Below, one piece after another: positions 1-5,711 of a DNA stretch of 5,744 bases; within the stretch, counting starts at the first letter, position 1, and every line of letters begins with the position of its first letter. The notes under the pieces were generated by a model. That model searched no databases. It was not told where the DNA came from and worked only from the letters and a program-made list of their open reading frames with translations. The position numbers were made by a program, and so were the translations under genes. Source of the DNA: Rubrivirga sp. (lineage in GTDB: Bacteria; Bacteroidota; Rhodothermia; Rhodothermales; Rubricoccaceae); contig JAAXJP010000742.1 in assembly GCA_012269805.1 (NCBI GenBank), forward strand, positions 1 to 5,744. Reading direction: 5' to 3'.

Positions 1-768
1 CGTGGCGAGTAGGAGGAAGAGCGTCAGCAGACCGGTCCGCACGAAGAGCGCGCCGCCGACGCGGACGAGCGACCCGACCTCGGCCCACGCGAGCGCGCCT
101 GGCCGGCCGAGGCGGACGAGCGCGGCGCGGACGGCCCACCCGGCCCCGAGCCACTGGGCGACCGTGCTCGCCCACGCCGCGCCGGCCACGCCGAGCGCGG
201 GTGCCGGCCCCCACCCGAACACGAGCGGCCCATCGAGCAGGGCGTTGAGCAGGTTGACGCCGACGGCGACCCAGAGCGGCGTCGTCATGTCCTCGCGCCC
301 GCGGAGCGCGCCGAACGCGGCGACCGTCACGAGCACGGCCGGCGCCCCGAGCCCCCGGATCCGGACGTACTCGGCGGCGAGCGCGGTGATGGCGCCCTCG
401 GCGCCCATCAGCCGGGAGACGGGGACGGCCGCGAGCCAGCCGAGGAGCGCCACGCCGAGGCCGCACGCGAACGCGAGCCCGAGCGCGTGGGCCGTCGTGG
501 AGGCCGCCGCCTCGCGGTCGCCGCGCCCGAGCGCCTGCGCCACCGCCGTCTGCGTCCCGACGCCGAGAAAGTTGAAGATCCACAGCGACGCCGAGAGGAC
601 GATCGTCCCGACCCCGAGCGCCGCCAGCTCTTCGGCGCCCAGCCGCGCCACGAACGCCGTATCGACGAGGCCGGTGAGCGGCTCGGCCACGAGCGAGCCG
701 AGCACGGGGAGCCCCAGCGCGAGGAGCGTCCGGTGCGGGCGCTGGTGGAACGGGTGCTCAGGAGCCAT
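1..768 (-). CDS. MATE-family (DinF-like) efflux transporter, N-terminal part, cut by window edge
   Basis: The frame is open without a stop from an ATG at 768 to the window edge, giving 256 codons; the family is usually about 440-460 residues, so only the N-terminal lobe is present. The protein is very hydrophobic, with roughly six predicted membrane segments (about residues 14-36, 48-72, 93-116, 128-154, 163-182 and 190-212) and the start of a seventh. EPLTGLVDTAFVARLG (29-44) matches the first helix of DinF-type MATE proteins, with the acidic D36 in helix 1 where the family has a cation-coupling aspartate. RGREDMTTPLWVAVGVNLLN (156-175) followed by ALLD matches the conserved signature of helix 5. 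By family knowledge it is an inner-membrane Na+ or H+ antiporter exporting drugs or metabolites; the substrate cannot be told. A weak GAGG lies 9 bases before the ATG. The hairpin at 820-847 separates it from the upstream hydrolase, so it may have its own promoter. Family assignment is firm; the subfamily is likely. Confidence 0.9.
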   Translation of the reverse strand, partial: MAPEHPFHQRPHRTLLALGLPVLGSLVAEPLTGLVDTAFVARLGAEELAALGVGTIVLSASLWIFNFLGVGTQTAVAQALGRGDREAAASTTAHALGLAFACGLGVALLGWLAAVPVSRLMGAEGAITALAAEYVRIRGLGAPAVLVTVAAFGALRGREDMTTPLWVAVGVNLLNALLDGPLVFGWGPAPALGVAGAAWASTVAQWLGAGWAVRAALVRLGRPGALAWAEVGSLVRVGGALFVRTGLLTLFLLLAT

Positions 769-819
769 GCGGGCCGGCCTCGACCCGCCCCGCCGCGAGC
801 GGTTCCGCCGCGTCCGGCT

Positions 820-847
820 CCCGCCGCCTCGGCACCGAGGCGGAGGG
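820..847 (-). terminator. GC-rich hairpin, probable terminator of the serine hydrolase gene
   Basis: A perfect 9-bp inverted repeat (824-832 against 835-843) is extended by three further G-C pairs beyond one mismatch. On the minus strand it begins about 3 bases after the hydrolase stop codon. The minus-strand core is CCGCCTCGGTGCCGAGGCGG. No T-tract follows, so it is not a classical Rho-independent terminator; the position and the near-identical copy at 2011-2030 argue for a gene-end role, either in termination or in 3'-end stabilisation. Confidence 0.55.
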
Positions 848-849
848 GG

Positions 850-1935
850 TCAGCGCACGAACCGCTCGAGGAACGCCTGGGCAAAGGCCGACCGCTCCAC
901 GGCGGCCTGGCGGAGCGGGTTCTCCCACCAGACGCCCTCGCCGTTGGCCACCACGGCGAACCCGAGGCGCCGCTCCGGCAGCCACATCACGAGCGCCGAC
1001 GCCCCGTGCTCGGGGTCCCACCCCGAGTGCCACGCGACGCGCTCGCCATCGACCTTCTGGACGTACCACCCGGCGGCGTACGGGAGCGGCCGGCCGTCGC
1101 GGTCGAGCGGCGGCGTGAGGAGGACGTCCATGACCGCGGGCGAGGCCAGCGTCCCGGCGTCGAGCGCGACGAGGTACCGCCCGAGGTCGCGGGCCGTCGA
1201 GACGATGCCGGCGCCGCCGGGGATGGCCCGCTTCGGCTGCGGCCGCTGGACCCACCACCAGTCGCCGCCGTCCTCCCCGACGCCGTACCCCCGCGCCATG
1301 TCGAACACGACGTCCATCTTCGAGCGGTCCCACATGCCCGCGGACGTCCGCGTCATGCCGGCTGGGGCCAGGATTCGGCTCTCGATCTGGCGGGACAGCT
1401 CGTTGGGCCCGCCCTCGATCTCCGTCGAGTCGTTGACGGCCCACTCGAGGTAGCGCGAGAGGCGGGAGAACAAGATCGGGTTGTACGAGAACGCGCGGCC
1501 GCGGTCGTAGGCCGCCGTGTGCTGGAGGAGGTCGCGGACCGTGATCGGCGCGGCGCAGTCGAGGCCGCCGGCGAGCGGGTGCCCCACGGCGACGAGGTCG
1601 GCGCAGAGGCCGTCGAACTCGGGGACGTCGCTCATCCGGGCGTCGAGGTCGACCACGCCGTCCTCGGCCATCTGGAGGAACGCGAGGCCGACGAACGTCT
1701 TGGTCACCGACGCCACCCAGAACGGCGTGTCGGGCGTGACCGGCACGCCCTCGTCCACCTCCGCCACGCCGAAGCCCTCGGCCCAGACGGTCTCGCCGTC
1801 CCGGACGACGGCCGCCGCGAGCCCGGGGATCCGGTGGGCCTCGCGCAGCGAGTCGAGCTCGGCGCCGAACGGGTCGGGTTGGGCCGACCCGGGAGCGACG
1901 GCGAGAAGGGCGACGAGCAAAACGGAAACGCGCAT
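850..1935 (-). CDS. Exported serine hydrolase of the beta-lactamase / penicillin-binding protein family (class C-like)
   Basis: A 361-residue protein starting at ATG 1935. Residues 1-19 look like a Sec signal peptide: MRVSVLLVALLAVAPGSAQ, with likely cleavage near GSA-Q and no lipobox cysteine, so a periplasmic or secreted protein is expected. The catalytic SxxK motif is S76-V-T-K79 in FWVASVTKTF, and the third motif is HSG at 303-305 (AWHSGWDPEHG). The second, tyrosine motif appears to be Y151 in FSYNP, where YxN is expected, so the asparagine sits one place early. TVRDLLQHTAAY (132-143) is the typical segment before it. This family includes class C beta-lactamases, D-aminopeptidases and esterases; the divergent Tyr motif and the HSG make a general esterase, peptidase or uncharacterised hydrolase as likely as true beta-lactamase activity. 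C111 and C127 could form a disulfide. The sequence before the ATG is pyrimidine-rich, with no Shine-Dalgarno. Hairpins flank both sides, suggesting a single-gene unit. Confidence 0.9.
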   Translation of the reverse strand: MRVSVLLVALLAVAPGSAQPDPFGAELDSLREAHRIPGLAAAVVRDGETVWAEGFGVAEVDEGVPVTPDTPFWVASVTKTFVGLAFLQMAEDGVVDLDARMSDVPEFDGLCADLVAVGHPLAGGLDCAAPITVRDLLQHTAAYDRGRAFSYNPILFSRLSRYLEWAVNDSTEIEGGPNELSRQIESRILAPAGMTRTSAGMWDRSKMDVVFDMARGYGVGEDGGDWWWVQRPQPKRAIPGGAGIVSTARDLGRYLVALDAGTLASPAVMDVLLTPPLDRDGRPLPYAAGWYVQKVDGERVAWHSGWDPEHGASALVMWLPERRLGFAVVANGEGVWWENPLRQAAVERSAFAQAFLERFVR

Positions 1936-2006
1936 GGGCAGGCAGAGAGACAGAGCCCGTACCGGTCCGCGGGGGGTCGGAGTTACAGTCGTTCTGCGCC
2001 CCGCCC

Positions 2007-2040
2007 CTGCCCGCCTCGGCGCCGAGGCCGACGCTGGCAG
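2007..2040 (-). terminator. GC-rich hairpin, probable terminator of the aldehyde dehydrogenase gene
   Basis: A 16-bp perfect palindrome (2013-2028, GCCTCGGCGCCGAGGC) lies inside an outer 5-bp stem (CTGCC at 2007-2011 pairing with GGCAG at 2036-2040). The outer stem can extend toward 2001 and 2044 with a bulge. On the minus strand it begins about 10 bases (6 with the extension) after the stop of the aldehyde dehydrogenase gene. Bases 2011-2030 match 18 of 20 bases of the hairpin at 824-843. No T-tract follows. It is the main feature of the 115-base gap before the hydrolase gene, whose promoter must also lie here but is not recognisable. Confidence 0.55.
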
Positions 2041-2050
2041 GCGGTGAGAC

Positions 2051-3781
2051 TCAGCCGCGGAGCGCCGAGGCGACGATGGCCGGCAGCTTCGTCGGGCTCG
2101 GGGCCGTCGCGAACTCGGTCACGCGGCGGGCCGTCGTCTCGGCCGTCTCGTTCGTCACGAAGTAGAGCGGCGTCGGGGCCGTGTGCGTCTCGCCGAGGAG
2201 GAGCGAGCGCGGGAACGGCGCGAACGGACCGGAGAGCACCGTCTTCTGCGGCCGCTCGAACAGCCAGCTGTTGTGGACCACGCCGATCCCGCTCTGCACG
2301 TCGTCGCGCGTGTGGCCGGGGAACGCGCCCCATGATCCCTGCGCGACGAAGAAGCCGGCGCCCGACCACACGTTGACGCCGATCGTCCCGTAGCGGAGCC
2401 GCGCGATCGCGTCCTCGAACCGCGCGCCCATCGCCTTCCGCGTCCGCGGGTGGATGAGGATCGTGGCGCCGAGCGTGCCCTCGAGCGTCGTGTTGCACCA
2501 GTCGACGGCGCGGTCGAGCCAGTCGGCGGGGTCGTCGCCACCGGGGAGGTCGGTCACGGCGAGGGCCGGGCCGAACACCTCCTCCTCGAACGCCGGCTCC
2601 CCGGCCTCGGGCGAGACGGTCGCCAGGAGGCGCTGGCCCTCGTGGCCGAAGCGGTCGGCGTGGGGGTACGCTTCGGCAAAGGTGTCGAGACGGTCCTCCG
2701 CGCCCGGGTAGTAGGCGGGCCGGTCCTCCACCGCCGCCAGAACGCGGCGGAGCTCGCCGAGGAACGCACCCCGCTGCCGCCACCCGTCGGCCATCACCAG
2801 GACCTGGCTGGCGATGCAGTTGAACCCGCTGTTGTGGAGTTTTTGGGACGCCACGTGCTCGGCCTGGAACACGAGGTCCGGCTCCGACCAGTCGCCCGGG
2901 ACCACGAGGCACGGGCTCACGCCGCCGAGCTCGCTCGACACCGGCACGGAGATCCGCGGCTCGTCCGCGGCCTTCCGCCGCTCGCCCTCGGCGCCCGTCC
3001 CGTAGACGATGGCGTCGTGCGTCGCCGCGCTCCCCGTCATGTGGATGGCGTCGACGGCCTCGTGGTCGGTGAGGTAGCGCCCCACGTCCGCGCCGCCGGC
3101 CGCGAAGCGGAGGTAGCCCGCCTCGACGAACGCGCCGAAGACGGTCTCGAAGAGGGGCTGGAGGTAGCCGTTGACCGGGTTCATCTTGAGCAAGACCACC
3201 TCGCCCTCGGCGAACAGCTTGTAGAGCACGTCGAGCGCCGGGATCGCCGCGATGTTGCCCGCCCCGAGGACGAGCGCGATGCGGCCCTCCGGGTCCTCCT
3301 CCTGATAAAATCGACCGACCGTCTCCGGCACGTCGGCCGCCGCGACGCCCGGCTGCATCCAGACATCGGCCTCGACGCCGCTCAGGAGGACGCGGTCGGT
3401 CAGGCCGGCCGGCAGCACGCGGACAACGGCCTGTGCGTCGGGCCGCTGGCGGACACGCCCGGCGAGGGCCTCGGCGACCGTCCCGTTCTCGAGGTGGCGC
3501 AGCGTCTCCGCGAGCGCGCCGACGTAGTTGGCGACGGCCCACGGCCCCGACGTCCACTCCTCGGCCCGGAGCGGGGAGCCGACCGCCAGGCCCTTCGCGC
3601 GCGACGCCGCCGTGACCCAGCGCCCCGCCACGTCGGCGATGCGCGGGCGGATCGTGTCCAGCAGTTCGACCTTCGCGGGGATCGGCAGGCGCGCCCACTC
3701 GGTCGCGTGGGCCTGGAGGTCGGCAAGAGCCGCATCGATCTCGGCGGGCGTGCTGTCGGGCGGCGTCGGGGGCGGCTGCAT
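2051..3781 (-). CDS. Divergent, long aldehyde dehydrogenase superfamily protein
   Basis: A 576-residue protein, about 80-100 residues longer than typical aldehyde dehydrogenases (480-500). Superfamily landmarks occur in order: the cofactor region LVLGAGNIAAIP (170-181) in place of the usual PWN-type motif, with N176 as the likely oxyanion asparagine; K199 in VVLLKMNP; the GS motif at 250-251 (HMTGSAATHDA); the general base E284 in SSELGGVSP; the nucleophile C322 in HNSGFNCIASQ; EEEVFGPALAV (399-409); and TIGVNVWSGAGF (466-477). All catalytic residues appear intact, so an active NAD(P)-dependent oxidation of an aldehyde is expected; the substrate is unknown. The extra length is mostly an N-terminal helical region (about 1-110) and a C-terminal tail after 500. 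No signal peptide, so cytosolic. The ATG at 3781 was chosen because an in-frame GTG at 3883 would only add an Arg/Pro-rich stretch and overlap the upstream stop. No Shine-Dalgarno is visible. It lies 92 bases after the ATP-grasp gene with no hairpin between, so an operon is possible. Confidence 0.87.
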   Translation of the reverse strand: MQPPPTPPDSTPAEIDAALADLQAHATEWARLPIPAKVELLDTIRPRIADVAGRWVTAASRAKGLAVGSPLRAEEWTSGPWAVANYVGALAETLRHLENGTVAEALAGRVRQRPDAQAVVRVLPAGLTDRVLLSGVEADVWMQPGVAAADVPETVGRFYQEEDPEGRIALVLGAGNIAAIPALDVLYKLFAEGEVVLLKMNPVNGYLQPLFETVFGAFVEAGYLRFAAGGADVGRYLTDHEAVDAIHMTGSAATHDAIVYGTGAEGERRKAADEPRISVPVSSELGGVSPCLVVPGDWSEPDLVFQAEHVASQKLHNSGFNCIASQVLVMADGWRQRGAFLGELRRVLAAVEDRPAYYPGAEDRLDTFAEAYPHADRFGHEGQRLLATVSPEAGEPAFEEEVFGPALAVTDLPGGDDPADWLDRAVDWCNTTLEGTLGATILIHPRTRKAMGARFEDAIARLRYGTIGVNVWSGAGFFVAQGSWGAFPGHTRDDVQSGIGVVHNSWLFERPQKTVLSGPFAPFPRSLLLGETHTAPTPLYFVTNETAETTARRVTEFATAPSPTKLPAIVASALRG

Positions 3782-3873
3782 GCGGGCGGTGGGGCAGGCG
3801 GATGCGTACGCGGGTCGACCGTCCGGGTGCCCTTCCGGCAGGGAGTGGGGCCGGCCACGCCGCCGAGGTCGGC

Positions 3874-4758
3874 CTATCGGCACCGCGCGTCGAGCGCGGC
3901 GGCGAACCGGGTGGCTGAGCCTTCGGCGTACGGGAAGTACAGCGACGGCTCGATCAGCTCGAGTTCCATCACGGCGAGGGCGCCATCCGGCATCCGCACG
4001 GCGTCGACGCGGGCGTAGAGGAGCGGGCCGTCGTGGGGCACGGCGGCGAGCGCGCGGCGCGTGAGGTCGAGGAGTGCGGGCTCCGACGCCACACCGCGGA
4101 TCCGGCCGCCGTGCTCCTCCTGCACTCGGAAGTCGCCCGAGGCCGGCGTCTTGAGGATCGCGTGGCTGACGGCCCCGCCGAAGGCGAACACGGAGAACTC
4201 GCCCTCCGCAACGACCGCCGGCACGAACGGCTGGATCAGCGCCGGCCGGTCAGCGAGTGCCGACAGCGCCTCGTTCGGGTCCGTCCCCGCGCCGAGGCGG
4301 AAGGTCCCGTCGGCATTGGCGCTCACGACGGGCTTGACGACGACCTCCGTCGTGCCCCACTCACGACGGGCGGAGGCCAGCCCCCCGGCCGTCAGGCCGC
4401 CCTCCGCCCACCACGTCGGGACGACGGGCACGCCCGCGCGCCCCAGGTCCCGGAGGTACGTCTTCCGGAGGTTCCAGCGGACGACCGCCAGGGGGTTCTC
4501 CAGCCGCGCTGCCGAGCGGTCGATGGCCGCGAGCACGGCCAAGAAGTCGTCTGGCGCGTCGTGGTAATCCCATGGTGACCGGATGACGACGGCGTCGAAG
4601 GCGTCCCAGTCCGCAGGGGCGCGCCAGGGGACCTCCTCGACGGTCCAGCCGAGCGCGGCGAGCGGTGGCACGGCCTCCGCGTCGTAGGTCACGAACGCGT
4701 CGAGGTCGCCGGTGGTGAGGAAGGCGCAGGCGGGCAGAGCGGCATTAGGGCGAACCAA
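3874..4758 (-). CDS. ATP-grasp ligase, DcsG/RimK-like
   Basis: A 294-residue cytosolic protein with the layout of small ATP-grasp enzymes: an N-terminal alpha/beta region with AFDAVVIRSPWDYH (53-66), then RLENPLAVVRWNLRKTYL (85-102), the ATP-binding lysine K142 in EVVVKPVVSANADGTFRL (138-155), IQPFVP with E185/E187 (175-187), KTPASGDFRVQEEHGG (203-218), and the metal-binding acidic segment D252 plus MELELIEPSLYF (264-275, with E267 and E270). The RSPWDY and GDFRVQEEHGG segments recall the group often named after DcsG of D-cycloserine biosynthesis. These enzymes join a carboxylate to an amine (or cyclise) via an acyl phosphate; DcsG's own substrate should not be assumed here. The start is TTG at 4758: the frame closes upstream at a TAA (4786-4788) with no ATG or GTG between, and residues 12-20 (AFLTTGDLD) match the usual beginning of such proteins. 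G-rich stretches (AGGGGG, GGGGAGG) precede the TTG. The start lies in the loop of an inverted repeat. Confidence 0.85.
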   Translation of the reverse strand: MVRPNAALPACAFLTTGDLDAFVTYDAEAVPPLAALGWTVEEVPWRAPADWDAFDAVVIRSPWDYHDAPDDFLAVLAAIDRSAARLENPLAVVRWNLRKTYLRDLGRAGVPVVPTWWAEGGLTAGGLASARREWGTTEVVVKPVVSANADGTFRLGAGTDPNEALSALADRPALIQPFVPAVVAEGEFSVFAFGGAVSHAILKTPASGDFRVQEEHGGRIRGVASEPALLDLTRRALAAVPHDGPLLYARVDAVRMPDGALAVMELELIEPSLYFPYAEGSATRFAAALDARCR

Positions 4759-4769
4759 GCCCCCTAATG
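4743..4769. promoter_or_regulatory. Inverted repeat enclosing the TTG start of the ATP-grasp gene
   Basis: CATTAGGG (4743-4750) and CCCTAATG (4762-4769) are exact 8-bp reverse complements separated by 11 bases. On the minus strand the TTG start codon (4758-4756) lies in the loop, and the AGGG just upstream, the nearest Shine-Dalgarno-like sequence, is in the 5' arm. In mRNA this could be a translation-controlling hairpin; in DNA it could be an operator. The arms are more A/T-rich than their surroundings, which makes a chance composition effect less likely but not excluded. Confidence 0.35.
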
Positions 4770-4880
4770 TCGCCTCCCCGATCCCTTACTCAGGCAATCC
4801 ATCAGGAAACGATCATGGGTTCACGCTTGACCTAAACCGCTCCTGACCAGCACCTTGGGAGCGTCCTGGTCCCCGAAGAC
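4770..4880. promoter_or_regulatory. Divergent intergenic region, A/T-richer, probable promoter zone
   Basis: Bases 4781-4840 are 50% A+T in a window that is otherwise strongly GC-rich. They lie between the ATP-grasp start (minus strand) and the small plus-strand ORF, where promoters for both would be expected. On the plus strand TTGACC at 4827-4832 resembles a -35 element, or the TTG of a Bacteroidota -33 element, but only a poor -10/-7 match (CACCTTGG, 4851-4858) follows. A repeated TCAGG occurs at 4790-4794 and 4802-4806. No exact promoter can be assigned. Confidence 0.35.
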
Positions 4881-4967
4881 GTGACGTACTTCCCCTCCCG
4901 CACCGCGATCCGCTCGGCCCTCGTGTCGACCGTGCTCGCCGTCGCCATGCTGGCGGCCATCCTCTAA
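4881..4967 (+). CDS. Candidate 28-residue single-span membrane peptide
   Basis: GTG at 4881 to TAA at 4965-4967 encodes 28 residues: a short polar, basic head (MTYFPSRTAIRS) and a hydrophobic tail, ALVSTVLAVAMLAAIL, long enough for most of one membrane span. All 28 sense codons end in G or C while only about half of second positions do, the pattern of real genes in this genome. It is the only plus-strand coding candidate and faces the probable promoter zone. Its stop overlaps the stop of the converging minus-strand gene. No clear ribosome binding site precedes the GTG; the frame is open back to 4836 with no ATG. I do not recognise a family, and the call rests on codon pattern and hydrophobicity only. 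Confidence 0.35.
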   Translation: MTYFPSRTAIRSALVSTVLAVAMLAAIL

Positions 4968-5298
4968 GCGAACCGCCCCGGTCGGTTCTGGAGCGCCCTC
5001 GCGCCAACGGCGAAGGCGGCGCCCCAGAATGCGGCGTCGGCCCAGAGCGCCCACCAGCGGACGGGGCCTTCCAGGGATGGGTGAGCGAGCCGATGGCCGA
5101 GACTCAGGGGCTGTCCGAGACCCACCAGAGCGGGAGCCCGGCGGCGAGGACCTGGCCGCGGCAGTCCACGTGGTCTTGCGGGACGTCCTCGTCGCTCGTG
5201 CGGACGACCGGTCCCGGGTCCTCGACCGAAACCGTCGCGGCGACGCCGACGGACGCCGCCAGCCCGACGCCACGTGCGCCTACTCGGCGCCCTCCCAC
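4964..5298 (-). pseudogene. Small two-span membrane protein gene, apparently split by a one-base frameshift
   Basis: Two minus-strand frames in series show coding-type composition. The first runs from GTG 5298 to TGA 5104-5106 (64 residues): a basic start (GGRRVGAR), a mildly hydrophobic segment (GVGLAASVGVAATVSV, 10-25), then a polar stretch ending QVLAAGLPLWWVSDSP. About 91% of its codons after the ferredoxin stop end in G/C. The second frame continues to TAG 4964-4966 and reads HRLAHPSLEGPVRWWALWAD, then AAFWGAAFAVGARAL as a second hydrophobic segment, and ends NRPGRFA. Read alone it could start only at GTG 5125. One extra C in the C4 run at 5107-5110 would fuse them into a 111-residue protein with two membrane spans around an external loop. 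GAGGAGG lies 10 bases before GTG 5298, inside the ferredoxin gene, and the 19-base overlap suggests translational coupling. Alternatives are two separate overlapping small genes, a sequencing error, or recoding. The function is unknown. Confidence 0.45.
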
Positions 5299-5642
5299 GT
5301 GAGGATGTCCTCCTCGTTCTTCGTCTCCGACTCCGGCGGCGAGGCCCACGTCTCGGCCTCCGGGAGCTCCGGCTTCTTCTCCGTGATGTTGTAGCCGAGC
5401 GCCTGCCACTGGTTGGCGAGGTACGCGTTCCACTCGGTGTAGTGGGCCCACTCCTCCGGGAGCTCGTCGTCGGCGTAGATGGCCTCGACGGGGCACGCCG
5501 GCACGCACGCGTTGCAGTCGATGCACTCGTCGGGGTGGATGGCGAGGAAGTTCGGCCCCTCGTAGAAGCAGTCGACGGGGCAGACCTCGACGCAGTCCGT
5601 GTGCTTGCAGTTGATGCAGGGCTGGGCGACGACGTAGGGCAT
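5280..5642 (-). CDS. fdxA: Seven-iron ferredoxin (3Fe-4S plus 4Fe-4S), FdxA type
   Basis: A 120-residue protein from ATG 5642 that closely matches Azotobacter-type ferredoxin I. All nine cysteines of that family are present: C9, C12, C17, C21 and C25 in [17 protein letters not shown], and C40, C43, C46 and C50 in [11 protein letters not shown]. By alignment with the known protein, C9, C17 and C50 bind the 3Fe-4S cluster and C21, C40, C43 and C46 the 4Fe-4S cluster. [14 protein letters not shown] (26-39) and [16 protein letters not shown] (84-99) are also family-conserved. An acidic tail (about 100-120, [17 protein letters not shown]) makes it somewhat longer than the 106-residue Azotobacter protein. 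It is a soluble low-potential one-electron carrier; its partner is not shown here. No Shine-Dalgarno precedes the ATG. On the minus strand, TAGCTTAG (5689-5682) resembles the Bacteroidota -7 element TAnnTTTG, but no TTG lies at the right distance upstream. The 3' end overlaps the small membrane gene. Confidence 0.95.
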   Translation of the reverse strand: MPYVVAQPCINCKHTDCVEVCPVDCFYEGPNFLAIHPDECIDCNACVPACPVEAIYADDELPEEWAHYTEWNAYLANQWQALGYNITEKKPELPEAETWASPPESETKNEEDILTWEGAE

Positions 5643-5688
5643 GACGGGGAGCCGGGGTTACCGAGGCCGGGGGAAGAGCGGCTAAGCT

Positions 5689-5707
5689 AGAGCCTCCGAG
5701 AGGCCCT
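5689..5707 (-). terminator. Hairpin after a possible upstream gene end
   Basis: AGAGCCTC (5689-5696) and GAGGCCCT (5700-5707) form an 8-bp stem, with one G-U pair in the minus-strand RNA, around a 3-base loop. On the minus strand it starts 4 bases after the putative stop at 5712-5714. It shares the GCCTC/GAGGC stem core with the hairpins at 824-843 and 2013-2028. No T-tract follows; a few A/T bases (TAGCTTAG) come next. Confidence 0.35.
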
Positions 5708-5711
5708 CCGC

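Noticed and set aside
2..1453. Long open frame on the plus strand (483 codons)
   Set aside because: It is rich in Arg, Ser, Pro and Ala with no recognisable domain and lies opposite the MATE and hydrolase genes; such antisense frames stay open because the GC-rich genome has few stop codons.
487..2376. Plus-strand open frame of 629 codons
   Set aside because: Low-complexity Arg/Glu/Gly/Pro translation crossing two confident minus-strand genes and two hairpins; a compositional shadow.
3782..3883. N-terminal extension of the aldehyde dehydrogenase from GTG 3883
   Set aside because: The 34 extra residues are Arg/Pro/Gly-rich and their third-position G/C is lower (about 76%) than in the body of the gene; it would also overlap the ATP-grasp stop.
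2450..4018. Plus-strand open frame of 522 codons
   Set aside because: Antisense to the aldehyde dehydrogenase and ATP-grasp genes, with biased, domain-free translation.
4815..4835. Six-codon ATG ORF before the small plus-strand peptide, as a regulatory leader
   Set aside because: Too short to separate from chance, with no attenuator-like structure or residue bias.
5101..5115. Programmed -1 ribosomal frameshift at the small membrane gene
   Set aside because: The run before the TGA (AGC CCC TGA) does not form a standard X XXY YYZ slippery heptamer; a plain deletion or sequencing error is simpler, though recoding is not excluded.
4821..5273. Minus-strand 150-codon open frame
   Set aside because: Arg/Ser-rich translation in the one minus-strand frame that lacks the G/C third-position signal; the two other frames carry the signal in succession.
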